Shown piece by piece: positions 50,460 to 59,457 of a stretch of DNA of 64,000 bases; the first letter of the stretch is position 1, and each line of letters starts with the position of its first letter. The notes below the pieces were generated by a model. That model was not told where the DNA came from and searched no databases. It saw only the letters and a program-made list of their open reading frames with translations. The stretch comes from an uncultured Clostridia bacterium. GTDB taxonomy: Bacteria > Bacillota > Clostridia > TANB77 > CAG-508. A program made the position numbers and the translations under genes. The stretch lies in the NCBI GenBank assembly GCA_948676835.1, contig CAPOZU010000007.1, positions 28,003 through 92,002 on the forward strand. Reading direction: 5' to 3'.

Positions 50460-51690
50460 CTAAGTACTTTCAATTACTTTATGAGTATAATCTAAATTTG
50501 CAACTGGATTATTTTTATATCCCAAAGTATAAACATTAGTTGCAAATATATCTTTAGAAATCATATTTCTTAATGTATTATCATTAGAATTTTCCATGAA
50601 TTTTTTTACAGAAACAATAATTTTTAATTTTGGATTTGCAGCAGCAATTGCAGAAATAATTCTTTTACCATGTTTGTTAAACCCAAGAACTCTAATATAG
50701 GGGGTAACTCTTTTTGAAGCATTTATATCTTTTCCGAGAGATATTTAAAAGAGCATATAATAAAATTCTTTGAATTCTACTTTGAGTATATCTTTTGGTT
50801 TTTATATTAGAAATTAAATCATTTAAATTATTAACAGTATTGGCTGCAAGTTTTATTCTATTTTCTAATCCTTCAGAAACATCTGGAAGATTAGCAATTT
50901 CTGATAATGTCATTTTTCTAAGAACATATAATATTTCTTTTTCAAATACAGATAAATCTGGAATGATTTTTCCATTTTGTTTACATTCATCAAGTAGCTC
51001 ATAAGTTTGGAATGGAACAACTCTATGAATATTTTTTCCGTTTTGAATCATAGTTCTTATAGCAGTAGCACTAGCAATTCCGTTTTTTACTGTAGTACTA
51101 TTGTAATCACTATAATCTCTTTTTATTGTTAGAGGTTTTATATGACTTCTATGTTTTTTTATGGACTTTAAATATTCAACACCTAGTATATTATTGGGAT
51201 TATTTAAAACTTCAGTATATTTTTTTGATGTTCCAAAAAATTGAGATAGTGCAATTTCACGAGCACGGGGATAAGATAAACCAGATCTTAATTGAGCAGT
51301 TATTAAAGAAGAAAATTCTTTTGGCTCTTTATATAATATAGATGCAACATCATTTAAAGGAGATATTTCACCAATTTCACTTCCAAAAGAAAGGTAATCA
51401 ACGACACCTAAACTATTTAAAATTTTTATTGCACCATCTGCAAAATTTTCTGCACTAGAAAGAGCGTAAACTGCTGGAAGCTCTATAACTAAATCAATTC
51501 CACTTTTTAATGCCATTTCAGTTCTTGTCCATTTATCTACTAATGCTGTATCTCCTCTTTGAACAAAATTACCACTCATTACAGCAACTGTAAAATCGGT
51601 TTTTGTTAATTGTTTAGACAACTCTAAATGACGAATATGTCCATTATGAAAAGGATTATATTCAGAAACTATACCTAATATTCCATCCAA
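50460..51690 (-). CDS. tmcAL: tRNA(Met) cytidine acetate ligase TmcAL, +1 shift at CGG
   Basis: 409 residues if read across the shift. Nucleotidyltransferase start GIVSEYNPFHNGHIRHLELSK, AVMSGNFVQRGD, KWTRTEMALKSGIDLVIELP, FGSEIGEISPL, SATAIRTMIQNGKN. The zero frame ends 14 codons after TCT CGG (50736-50734). Skipping one base adds the missing C-terminal 91 residues, including PYIRVLGFNKHGKRII and a FATNVYTLGY-like ending typical of the family. It makes N4-acetylcytidine at the elongator tRNA-Met wobble from acetate and ATP. Confidence 0.85.
50733..50736 (-). other. CGGA frameshift site 6 (tmcAL)
   Basis: Minus strand, zero frame TCT CGG AAA AGA TAT. With the C (50736) skipped: TCT GGA AAA GAT ATA AAT, opening 91 more codons that match the family C-terminus. 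Confidence 0.87.
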
Positions 51691-51810
51691 AATAAATCAC
51701 CGCCTATATTGTAATATTTTCAATTTACTGGTATAATATCATAGATTTATAAAAAAAACAAATTATTTTAGAATTTAAGATTATTAGTTAAATTTTAAAT
51801 AGGAGAAGAT

Positions 51811-52245
51811 ATGAAAAAAGTTACAATATATACAGATGGTGCATGTTCTGGAAATCCTGGACCAGGCGGCTGGGGTGCAATTTTAATGTACAATGAAACT
51901 TCAAAAGAAATTTCAGGTGCCAACAAAGATACCACCAATAATATAATGGAAATAACAGCAGTTATAGAAGCACTAAAATTGTTAAAAGAAGAGTGTGAAG
52001 TAAAAGTTTATAGTGATAGTGCATATGTTGTAAATGCTTTTAAACAAGGTTGGATATATAATTGGAAAAAGAATAATTGGAAAACTGCAAGTAAAGATTC
52101 TGTTAAAAACAAAGAACTTTGGGAAGAACTATATAGTTTAGTACAAAAGCATAAAGTAGAATTTATAAAGGTGAAAGGTCATAGCGATAATGAATATAAT
52201 AACAGATGTGATTTTTTGGCAACAAGCGCTATAAAAACAATTTAA
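51811..52245 (+). CDS. rnhA: Ribonuclease HI
   Basis: 144 residues. Catalytic acidic residues in YTDGACSGNPGPGGWG, MEITAVIEALKLL, VYSDSAYVVNAF and a final Asp in RCDFLATSA; handle region WKKNNWKTASKDSVKN is present. Cleaves RNA in RNA-DNA hybrids. AGGAGAAG site. First of a likely operon rnhA-coaE-queA-tgt; the next gene begins within 20 bases. Confidence 0.96.
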   Translation: MKKVTIYTDGACSGNPGPGGWGAILMYNETSKEISGANKDTTNNIMEITAVIEALKLLKEECEVKVYSDSAYVVNAFKQGWIYNWKKNNWKTASKDSVKNKELWEELYSLVQKHKVEFIKVKGHSDNEYNNRCDFLATSAIKTI

Positions 52246-52264
52246 CATGGAGAGGATGTTTAAT

Positions 52265-52915
52265 ATGAAAATATTAGGAGTTACAGGGACTTCAGGGTCT
52301 GGAAAATCAACTTTTAGCAAAATCTTAGGAGAAAGAGAAGATATAAAAGTAGTAGATGCTGATAAAGTTTCAAGGGAATTATCTGTTCCTGGAACAGATT
52401 ATTTGCAAGATATAGTAAATGCATTTGGAGAAAATATTTTGTTAGAAGATGGAAATTTAAACAGAAGAGCTTTGGCCCATATAATTTATAGTGATGAAAA
52501 TGAGAGAAAAAGACTAAATTCTATAACTTTTCCTCATATTGCAAGAGAAATTTATGCAAGAATAAAAGCTTTTGCAGATCCTAAAATTAAATATGCAGTT
52601 ATAGATGCACCACTATTGTTTGAAGCTGATTTAGATAAAGTTTGTGATAGTGTTATTTCATTAGTTGCACCAGAAGAAGTTCAAATAAAAAGAATTTGTA
52701 ATAGGGATGGAATCGATATAGATACTGCTAAATCAAGATTAAGTTCTCAAAAACCAGCAAGTTTTTATGCTGAAAATTCTGATATAGTAATTATAAATGC
52801 AGAAAATACAAATTTGAGAGATGAGGCTGAAAAACTATTGAAAGAACTTGAAAGGTCAGATAAAGCATTAGAAAAAAAGCAAAATAGAAAGGATAAAGTA
52901 GATGAAGGTCGCTGA
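52265..52915 (+). CDS. coaE: Dephospho-CoA kinase
   Basis: 216 residues from the ATG nine bases after GAGAGG (two earlier in-frame ATGs overlap the site). P-loop GVTGTSGSGKSTFSKIL, VVDADKVSRELSVPG, NRRALAHIIYSDENERKRLNSITFPHI, APLLFEADLDKVCD and RDGIDIDTAKSRLSSQ. Last step of CoA synthesis. An extra Lys/Arg-rich tail overlaps queA by 14 bases. Together with coaB at 5.1 kb, a second CoA gene in the window. Confidence 0.94.
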   Translation: MKILGVTGTSGSGKSTFSKILGEREDIKVVDADKVSRELSVPGTDYLQDIVNAFGENILLEDGNLNRRALAHIIYSDENERKRLNSITFPHIAREIYARIKAFADPKIKYAVIDAPLLFEADLDKVCDSVISLVAPEEVQIKRICNRDGIDIDTAKSRLSSQKPASFYAENSDIVIINAENTNLRDEAEKLLKELERSDKALEKKQNRKDKVDEGR

Positions 52916-53927
52916 TTTTAATTATGAGTTACCAAAAGAGTTAATAGCACAACATCCATATGATAAAAGAGATGAAGCAAGACTTATGGTATTAAACAGA
53001 AATGAAGAAAAAATAGAACATAAAGTATTTAAAGATGTCATAGATTACTTGAATCCAGGAGATTGTTTAGTAATTAATAATACAAAAGTTATACCAGCAA
53101 GACTTTATGGTAAAAAGGATACTGGTGCTAATGTTCAATTTTTGCTTTTAAAAAGGATTGAAGGTGATACTTGGGAAGCAATGGTAAAACCAGGAAATAA
53201 ATTAAAACCAGGTAGTAAAGTAGTTTTTGGTGATGGTGTTTTAAAAGCAACAGTACAAGAAATTTTAGAAGGTGGAAATAGAAAAGTAGAATTTGAATAT
53301 AATGGTATTTTTAATGAAATTTTAGATCAAATAGGAATGATGCCATTACCACCATACATCACAGAAGCTTCAAGAGAAGATAATGAAAAATATCAAACAG
53401 TTTATGCAAGATATGAAGGTTCAGCAGCAGCACCAACTGCAGGTTTACACTTTACAGAAGAACTTTTAGAGAAGATAAAAGAAAAAGGTGTAGAGGTTGC
53501 AAATGTTACACTTCATGTTGGTATAGGAACATTTAGACCAGTAAAAGTTGAAACTGTTGAAGAACATGAAATGCATTCTGAGCATTATTATATAAAAAAA
53601 GAAGATTCAGAAAAAATAAACAGAGCAAAACAAAATGGAAATCGAGTAATTGCTGTTGGTACAACTTCATGTAGAGTATTAGAATCAGTTGCAGATGAAA
53701 ATGGAATGGTAAAAGAAATCGAAGGAGATACAAGTATTTTTATTTATCCAGGATATAAATTTAAATGCATAGATAGTTTAATTACTAATTTTCACTTACC
53801 AGAATCAACTTTAATAATGTTAGTATCAAGTTTGGCAGGAAAAGATTTTATTATGAAAGCATATAACGAAGCTGTAGAAAAAGAATATAAATTTTTTAGC
53901 TTTGGTGATGCAATGATTATATTATAA
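52902..53927 (+). CDS. queA: S-adenosylmethionine:tRNA ribosyltransferase-isomerase
   Basis: 341 residues. VADFNYELPKELIAQHPYDKRDEARLMVL, VINNTKVIPARLYGKK, YQTVYARYEGSAAAPTAGLHFTEELL, GTFRPVKVETVEEHEMHSEHY and LITNFHLPESTLIMLVSSLAG are strongly conserved QueA blocks. It converts preQ1 in tRNA to epoxyqueuosine. Immediately upstream of tgt, the classic pair. Confidence 0.97.
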   Translation: MKVADFNYELPKELIAQHPYDKRDEARLMVLNRNEEKIEHKVFKDVIDYLNPGDCLVINNTKVIPARLYGKKDTGANVQFLLLKRIEGDTWEAMVKPGNKLKPGSKVVFGDGVLKATVQEILEGGNRKVEFEYNGIFNEILDQIGMMPLPPYITEASREDNEKYQTVYARYEGSAAAPTAGLHFTEELLEKIKEKGVEVANVTLHVGIGTFRPVKVETVEEHEMHSEHYYIKKEDSEKINRAKQNGNRVIAVGTTSCRVLESVADENGMVKEIEGDTSIFIYPGYKFKCIDSLITNFHLPESTLIMLVSSLAGKDFIMKAYNEAVEKEYKFFSFGDAMIIL

Positions 53928-53939
53928 ATGGGGGAAAAA

Positions 53940-55070
53940 ATGAAAAACGCAATAACATACGAATTATTACATACATGTAAACAATCTGGAGCAAGAAGAG
54001 GTGTAATTCATACTCTACATGGAGATATACAAACACCAATATTTATGCCAGTTGGAACACAAGCAACAGTAAAGGCTATGACACCAGATGAACTAAAGGA
54101 AATGGTACAAGCTCAAATTATTTTATCAAACACATATCATTTATTTTTAAGACCAGGACATGAACTTGTAAAACAAGCAGGTGGTCTTCATAAATTTATG
54201 AATTGGGATAGGCCAATTCTTACAGATAGTGGAGGATTTCAAGTTTTTAGTTTAGGAGCTTTAAGAAAAATAAAAGAAGAAGGTGTTGAATTTAGATCAC
54301 ACTTAGATGGAAGCAAACAATTTATAAGTCCTGAAAAAGCAATGGAAATTGAAGAAGCTCTAGGCGCAGATATTATAATGGCATTTGATGAATGTTGTCC
54401 ATATCCTTCAACTTATGAATATACAAAAAAATCTATGGAAAGAACTACTAGATGGGCTGCAAGATGTAAAGAGGCTCATACTACTGTAGATAAGCAAGGA
54501 TTGTTTGGAATTATTCAAGGAGGATTTTATAAAGATTTAAGAGAAAAAAGTGCTAAAGATTTAATAGAGATGGATTTTCCAGGTTATGCTATAGGTGGAA
54601 TTAGCGTAGGAGAACCAAAAGAAGAATTTTTAGATATTTTAAACTATACAGCACCACTTATGCCAGAGAATAAACCAAGATATTTAATGGGAGTTGGAAC
54701 ACCAGACTATTTAATAGAAGCTGCTATTGCTGGAATTGATATGTGTGATTGTGTACTACCAACAAGAATTGCAAGACATGGAACAGCAATGACTTCTCAT
54801 GGAAAATTAGTAGTAAGAAATGCAGCATATGAAAAGGACTTTACACCATTAGACCCAGAATGTGATTGCTATACATGTAAAAATTATACAAGAGCATATA
54901 TAAGGCATTTAATAAATACCAAAGAAATTTTAGGTGTAAGATTATTGTCAATTCATAATTTAAGATTCTTGACTAAATTAATGGATAGAGTTAGAATTGA
55001 AATAGAGAATGATAATTTATTATCATTTAGAGATGAATTCTATAAGAATTACGGATATACAAAAGAATAA
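53940..55070 (+). CDS. tgt: tRNA-guanine transglycosylase
   Basis: 376 residues from the ATG after GGGGGAAAAA; an ATG directly at the queA stop is rejected. Catalytic DSGGFQVFSL and GGISVGEPKEEFLDIL, nucleophile Asp in CDCVLPTRIARHG, and the zinc site CDCYTCKNYTRAYIRHL. Exchanges guanine for preQ1 at position 34 of Asp/Asn/His/Tyr tRNAs. Operon with queA. Confidence 0.97.
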   Translation: MKNAITYELLHTCKQSGARRGVIHTLHGDIQTPIFMPVGTQATVKAMTPDELKEMVQAQIILSNTYHLFLRPGHELVKQAGGLHKFMNWDRPILTDSGGFQVFSLGALRKIKEEGVEFRSHLDGSKQFISPEKAMEIEEALGADIIMAFDECCPYPSTYEYTKKSMERTTRWAARCKEAHTTVDKQGLFGIIQGGFYKDLREKSAKDLIEMDFPGYAIGGISVGEPKEEFLDILNYTAPLMPENKPRYLMGVGTPDYLIEAAIAGIDMCDCVLPTRIARHGTAMTSHGKLVVRNAAYEKDFTPLDPECDCYTCKNYTRAYIRHLINTKEILGVRLLSIHNLRFLTKLMDRVRIEIENDNLLSFRDEFYKNYGYTKE

Positions 55071-55085
55071 AATAGGAGGTTTTTT

Positions 55086-56750
55086 ATGAATCTAGAAGAA
55101 AGCAATTCTTATAATCAAGAAATTGAAAGCAGAGATAGAAAAAGAAGGGCAGTAATGCTATCTATTATATTGTGTGGAGTATTTATTGCATTACTATTTG
55201 TAATGATAATAATTATAAGCTATCAAGATTCTATTACAGAAAAATTTTATATTGATGGTGTACAAATAAAATCATTTAATAATAGTATGTATACACAAAT
55301 TGATGGAGTAACATATGTAGATGTTAGAACTTTATCTAGTGCTCTGGGGTATACATATACAAAAGGTGAATATAAAAAATATAATGAAAATGAAGATAGT
55401 TGTTATTTACAAAGTGATTATGAAATTGTTACATTATCAGCTGGTAATGATAGTTATGATAAATATATTGAAATAACAGCTCCTAGTCCTAAAATTGCAG
55501 AAATACCTATAGTTGTAAATAATAAAGGAGGATATTCAGAAACTTATAAATTACAAAATGAAATTGTTTACCAAAATGGAAAAATTTATGTACCATTGGA
55601 TTCACTTCAGAAAATGTTTAATATAAATATTTCTTGGAAAGAATATAGAAAGAAAATATATACTTTAGCTAATAGAGTTGCAAATGCTAAAGCTACAATT
55701 GGAAAATATGGTTATACAGAAATGAGTGGAGATTATGAAAATTTAAGAGCTATAATAGATGGATTAGTGATTGTTGCTGACACACAAGCTTCTTCTAAAT
55801 ATTATGGAGTATTTTCTTTCGGAAATGAAAATCAAAAAGCTGGAGAAATATTAAGTAGGAAATATGATAATATAACTTACGCTCAAAATGTTGGAGAATT
55901 TTATATAACAGTTGAAAATGGAACAATGGGTCTTTTAAATTCTGAAGGAGGAACGATAATTGATTCATCATCAGGATATGAAGAAATTTCTTTATTAGAT
56001 GATGATGGAGAAAATCAATTATATTTAGTAAAAAAAGGTAAAGAATATGGTGTTGTTAGTAGAACAGGTGAGGTTTTAGTACATCCAGAAAATGATGAAA
56101 TTGGATTAAAAAACGAATATGTTAGTTCTTTTTCTTTAGAAAAAATTAGAAATCCAAAAGTTTTATTTGATGCATGCATTCCAGTAAAAAAAGATGGTAA
56201 ATATGGATTGGTAAATAAAGATGGAGAACAAAAATTGAACCTTTCTTATGAAGGTTTTGGATACAAAACAACAGCAACATCATCTACATCTGGTAATGAG
56301 CAAAGCGTGTTATTAATACCACCATCAGTTGGAATAAAGGGAATTGTTGTAAACTATGATGATTTATATGGTATTTTTGATGTAACAACTCAAAAATTAA
56401 TTTTACCATGTGTTTATAGTAAGATATATGCAATAACTAGAAATGGAAAAACAACATATTATATAGAATATAATGGAGCTTCAGTAGAATTGAAAGACTA
56501 CTTAGAAGATAATGGACTAAATAATGTAGATGAAACTGGAAATCCTATACAATCAAAGCTAAAAAAAGAATTACCAAAAGAAGATGAAATTGAAAATAAT
56601 ACAAATACAGTTCAAACTAGTGGAAATGTAGTTTCATCAGAAGACTTAAATAATAATGTATCAAATAATACAATTTTAGAAAATGATAATGATATGAATA
56701 GTGAAAATATTGTTTCAGATGAAGATTCAGGTGTTATTGAATTGAATTAA
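55086..56750 (+). CDS. Membrane-anchored protein with stalk-type domain and WG repeats
   Basis: 554 residues. One membrane helix (about 22-47). A copper-amine-oxidase-N-like domain follows (FYIDGVQIKSFNNSMYTQIDGVTYVDVRTLSSALGY ... VYVPLDSLQKMF-like), common in clostridial surface proteins. WG repeats come next (GKEYGVVSRTGEVLVHPENDEI, DGKYGLVNKDGEQKLNLSYEGF, YDDLYGIFDVTTQKLILPCVYS), and an Asn-rich tail. Likely cell-surface binding scaffold. It replaces yajC in the usual tgt-yajC-secDF order. AGGAGG site. Confidence 0.8.
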   Translation: MNLEESNSYNQEIESRDRKRRAVMLSIILCGVFIALLFVMIIIISYQDSITEKFYIDGVQIKSFNNSMYTQIDGVTYVDVRTLSSALGYTYTKGEYKKYNENEDSCYLQSDYEIVTLSAGNDSYDKYIEITAPSPKIAEIPIVVNNKGGYSETYKLQNEIVYQNGKIYVPLDSLQKMFNINISWKEYRKKIYTLANRVANAKATIGKYGYTEMSGDYENLRAIIDGLVIVADTQASSKYYGVFSFGNENQKAGEILSRKYDNITYAQNVGEFYITVENGTMGLLNSEGGTIIDSSSGYEEISLLDDDGENQLYLVKKGKEYGVVSRTGEVLVHPENDEIGLKNEYVSSFSLEKIRNPKVLFDACIPVKKDGKYGLVNKDGEQKLNLSYEGFGYKTTATSSTSGNEQSVLLIPPSVGIKGIVVNYDDLYGIFDVTTQKLILPCVYSKIYAITRNGKTTYYIEYNGASVELKDYLEDNGLNNVDETGNPIQSKLKKELPKEDEIENNTNTVQTSGNVVSSEDLNNNVSNNTILENDNDMNSENIVSDEDSGVIELN

Positions 56751-56763
56751 TAAAGGAATAAAA

Positions 56764-56806
56764 AAGAAAATTTTTAATATAATGTATTAGAAATTTTCTT
56801 TTTTTT
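56764..56806 (+). terminator. Terminator after the WG-repeat gene
   Basis: AGAAAATTT and AAATTTTCT arms flanking an AT-rich loop, followed by T8; the next ribosome site lies just after. Confidence 0.75.
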
Positions 56807-56817
56807 GTGAGGTGTTT

Positions 56818-57168
56818 ATGAAAGTATTTTTAAAAAATTTATTATTATCAATTTTAATTTCACTTATATTAATTATTATTTTATCAATAATTATGAGTAA
56901 TACAAATATAAATGATAATCTATTAAATCCAATAATCATAGGAATCGTAACTTTTTCTCTTTTAATAGGTGCATTTAATATGACAAGAAATAAAAAAGAA
57001 AAAGGTATAGTTTTTGGGAGCTTACTTGGAATTTCTTACATTTTAATTTTATACATAATTTCTAGCTGCGTTTTAATGGATTTTTCTTTATCATTAAGTT
57101 CATTAATTTTTATAGTTTTGGGAATATTAGGAGGAGCTATTGGTGGAATATTAGGAGTTAATTTTTAA
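56818..57168 (+). CDS. TIGR04086-type small membrane protein
   Basis: 116 residues from ATG 56818 (GTGAGGTG site), four membrane helices (about 7-27, 38-56, 66-88, 92-114) with the closing GILGGAIGGILGVNF. Size, topology and place between tgt and secD match the TIGR04086 family. In many Clostridia these genes flank the six-cysteine SCIFF peptide and its radical-SAM maturase, which I do not see here. Confidence 0.72.
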   Translation: MKVFLKNLLLSILISLILIIILSIIMSNTNINDNLLNPIIIGIVTFSLLIGAFNMTRNKKEKGIVFGSLLGISYILILYIISSCVLMDFSLSLSSLIFIVLGILGGAIGGILGVNF

Positions 57169-57276
57169 ATTTTGTATTAAAATATGTTGATATTTTTTTC
57201 TATTTAATATACAATTTACAAGTATAAAACTTACGCCTAAGTATGTTTACATAAATAATGGAGCAAAGGAGGATAT

Positions 57277-57936
57277 ATGATAACTTTCGAGGATATTGTA
57301 AATAATGCTGAAGTTAATGAACTTATAATAAATGCTCAAAAACAAATGGATGTTATAGGATACACAGAACATTCAATAAGACACGTTTCTCTTGTTGCAG
57401 CAAGAGCTGCACAAATTCTAGAATCATTAGGATATGATGAAAGAAGAATTGAACTTGCTAAAATTGCAGGATATATGCATGATATTGGAAATTCTGTAAA
57501 TAGAGTAGATCATGCTCATACAGGTGCGATTTTAGCTTATAATATTTTAAAAGATATGGGAATGGATGTAAAAGAAAGAACTGAAATAATTATGGCAATT
57601 GGAAATCATGATGAATCGACAGGAACACCTGTTAGTGATATATCAGCTGCTTTAATTTTAGCAGACAAATCAGATGCTCATAGAAGTAGAGTATCAAAAT
57701 CAGATAGAAGTCTTTTCGATAAACATGATGAAGTAAATTATGCAGTTACAAGTTCAGAATTAAAGATAGATACAGAAGAAAGAAAAGCTATCTTAAATTT
57801 AAAAATAGATACAAAAATTTGTCCGGTTATTGATTATTTTGAAATATTTATGGATAGAACTAAAATGAGTAAAAGAGCAGCAAAATATTTAGGATTATGG
57901 TTTGAATTAATAATTAATGATACAAACTTATTATAG
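57277..57936 (+). CDS. HD-domain phosphohydrolase
   Basis: 219 residues. HD motif residues: HSIRHVSLVAARAAQ, IAGYMHDIGN, HAHTGAILAYNIL, IGNHDESTGTP and ALILADKSDAH. This HD protein commonly sits just before secD in Clostridia; substrate unknown, possibly nucleotide. AGGAGGATAT site, 12 bases before secD. Confidence 0.87.
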   Translation: MITFEDIVNNAEVNELIINAQKQMDVIGYTEHSIRHVSLVAARAAQILESLGYDERRIELAKIAGYMHDIGNSVNRVDHAHTGAILAYNILKDMGMDVKERTEIIMAIGNHDESTGTPVSDISAALILADKSDAHRSRVSKSDRSLFDKHDEVNYAVTSSELKIDTEERKAILNLKIDTKICPVIDYFEIFMDRTKMSKRAAKYLGLWFELIINDTNLL

Positions 57937-57948
57937 GAGGTAGTTGTT

Positions 57949-59421
57949 TTGGAAAAAAATTTAAAAAGATTTAAAACATTAGCTGTAGTATTAATTGTAA
58001 TTTTAATATCAGCAATAGCATTTGGTGGATTGTATATTCAAATCCAAGGTGTATGGAAAAATGTATTACCAAAATTCAGTTATGGTATGGAACTTGATGG
58101 AGTTAGAGAACTAAGATTTGTTCTTAATACATCAGAAGAAGAAAAAGAAGTTTATGTAGATGAGAACGGAAACTATGCTGGCGATGTTGTAAGTAACGAT
58201 TCAACAACAAGTAGCCCTGAAATAGATTTAGTTGATGAAAATGGTCAGCCTATATCTTCTGAAAATGCGGAGAATTCAAACACACCAACTGAATCTCAAG
58301 AAAAAAAAGAAGATAAAACATTAGAAGGATATAAAACAGAAAAAAGAGTACTAAAAGCAAATGAAGATGCTGATATAAATATAACTAATTTTGAAAAAAC
58401 TAAAAAAATAATTCAAGAAAGATTAGAGACTCTTGATTTATATGAATACAACATTAGATTAGATGAAGTTACTGGAGAATTAGTTGTAGAAGTTCCAGAT
58501 AATGATAATGTTGAAATTCAAGAATCTATGATTGCTACAAAAGGAAAATTTGAAGTAGTAGATCACCAAAATGGACTTATTTTGTTAGATAATTCACATA
58601 TAAAAAACGTATCTGCAACATATACAAATAATGATAATCAATATCAATCATATTTAATTGTCCAATTAAATAAAGAGGGAACAGAAAAACTAAAAGAAAT
58701 AAGTAAAACTTATGTAAGACAAACAGACGAAAAAGGAATAGAAACAACAACATATGTAGGTGTTGAATTTGATGATCAAGAATTGTTACAAACATACTTT
58801 GGAGATGAGTTAACAAATGGGGTTCTTCAAATTCCTTTAGGACAAGCTTCATCAGAATATGAAGATTTTGTAATAACATACAATAGTACAGCAAGAGTTG
58901 CTGGAATCTTAAATTTAGAAAAAATGCCTTTATCATATAAATTAAATGCAGATAATTATGTACAATCACATATCACAACTGAGACAAGAATAATTGCAAT
59001 CGTTTCTTTTGCTGTAATTGTTTTAATACTTTCAATTGTAATGATTGTAAAATATAAATTAGCAGGATTAAAATTTGCAATTCTTAATGTAGGATATATC
59101 GCTATTGTAACTTTAGCATTTAGATATACAAATGTTCTTATTACTTTAAATTCATTAATTGCTTTTGCAGGAGTAGTAGGAATTAATATGTTATTTGAAT
59201 ATAAACTACTTGAGAATTTAAGAAAAAACGATGATATTAAATTAGTGTTTACAGAAACAATGAAACAATTATATCTTGCAATTATTCCAGTAGCAATAGT
59301 TGCTATTATATTTACATTTATGCAGAGTGCTGTAATTAGCAGTATAGGAATGGTTTTGTTCTGGGGTATTGCTATACAAGCATTATATAGTGGATTACTA
59401 TACATTATTGGTATGATTTAA
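57949..59421 (+). CDS. secD: Protein-export membrane protein SecD, divergent
   Basis: 490 residues, start TTG 57949 after AGGAGGTAGTTG. TM1 at about 10-30, FSYGMELDGVRELRFVL start, periplasmic P1-like domain with a long acidic insert (about 75-125), then RVAGILNLEKMPLSYKLNADNYVQSH and a reduced TM block. The usual GLTLTLPGIAG-type motifs are degraded (LITLNSLIAFAGVVGINMLF). SecD with SecF uses the proton gradient to help protein export. Position upstream of secF supports the call. Confidence 0.8.
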   Translation: MEKNLKRFKTLAVVLIVILISAIAFGGLYIQIQGVWKNVLPKFSYGMELDGVRELRFVLNTSEEEKEVYVDENGNYAGDVVSNDSTTSSPEIDLVDENGQPISSENAENSNTPTESQEKKEDKTLEGYKTEKRVLKANEDADINITNFEKTKKIIQERLETLDLYEYNIRLDEVTGELVVEVPDNDNVEIQESMIATKGKFEVVDHQNGLILLDNSHIKNVSATYTNNDNQYQSYLIVQLNKEGTEKLKEISKTYVRQTDEKGIETTTYVGVEFDDQELLQTYFGDELTNGVLQIPLGQASSEYEDFVITYNSTARVAGILNLEKMPLSYKLNADNYVQSHITTETRIIAIVSFAVIVLILSIVMIVKYKLAGLKFAILNVGYIAIVTLAFRYTNVLITLNSLIAFAGVVGINMLFEYKLLENLRKNDDIKLVFTETMKQLYLAIIPVAIVAIIFTFMQSAVISSIGMVLFWGIAIQALYSGLLYIIGMI

Positions 59422-59457
59422 GAAAAATAATGTAAATAAAAATATGGAGGATATAAT

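Noticed and set aside
7353..51690. CGG reassigned to another amino acid (as Trp or Gln in some Firmicutes)
   Set aside because: Reassignment would not repair the reading frame; all six sites need a one-base shift. In nrnA the CGG falls where Bacillus NrnA has Arg.
7353..51690. Ordinary homopolymer slippage or random pseudogene decay as cause of the frameshifts
   Set aside because: None of the sites is a homopolymer run and all share the same C before GGA; random decay should give varied indels and extra stops. A systematic sequencing error cannot be excluded and is kept in the findings.
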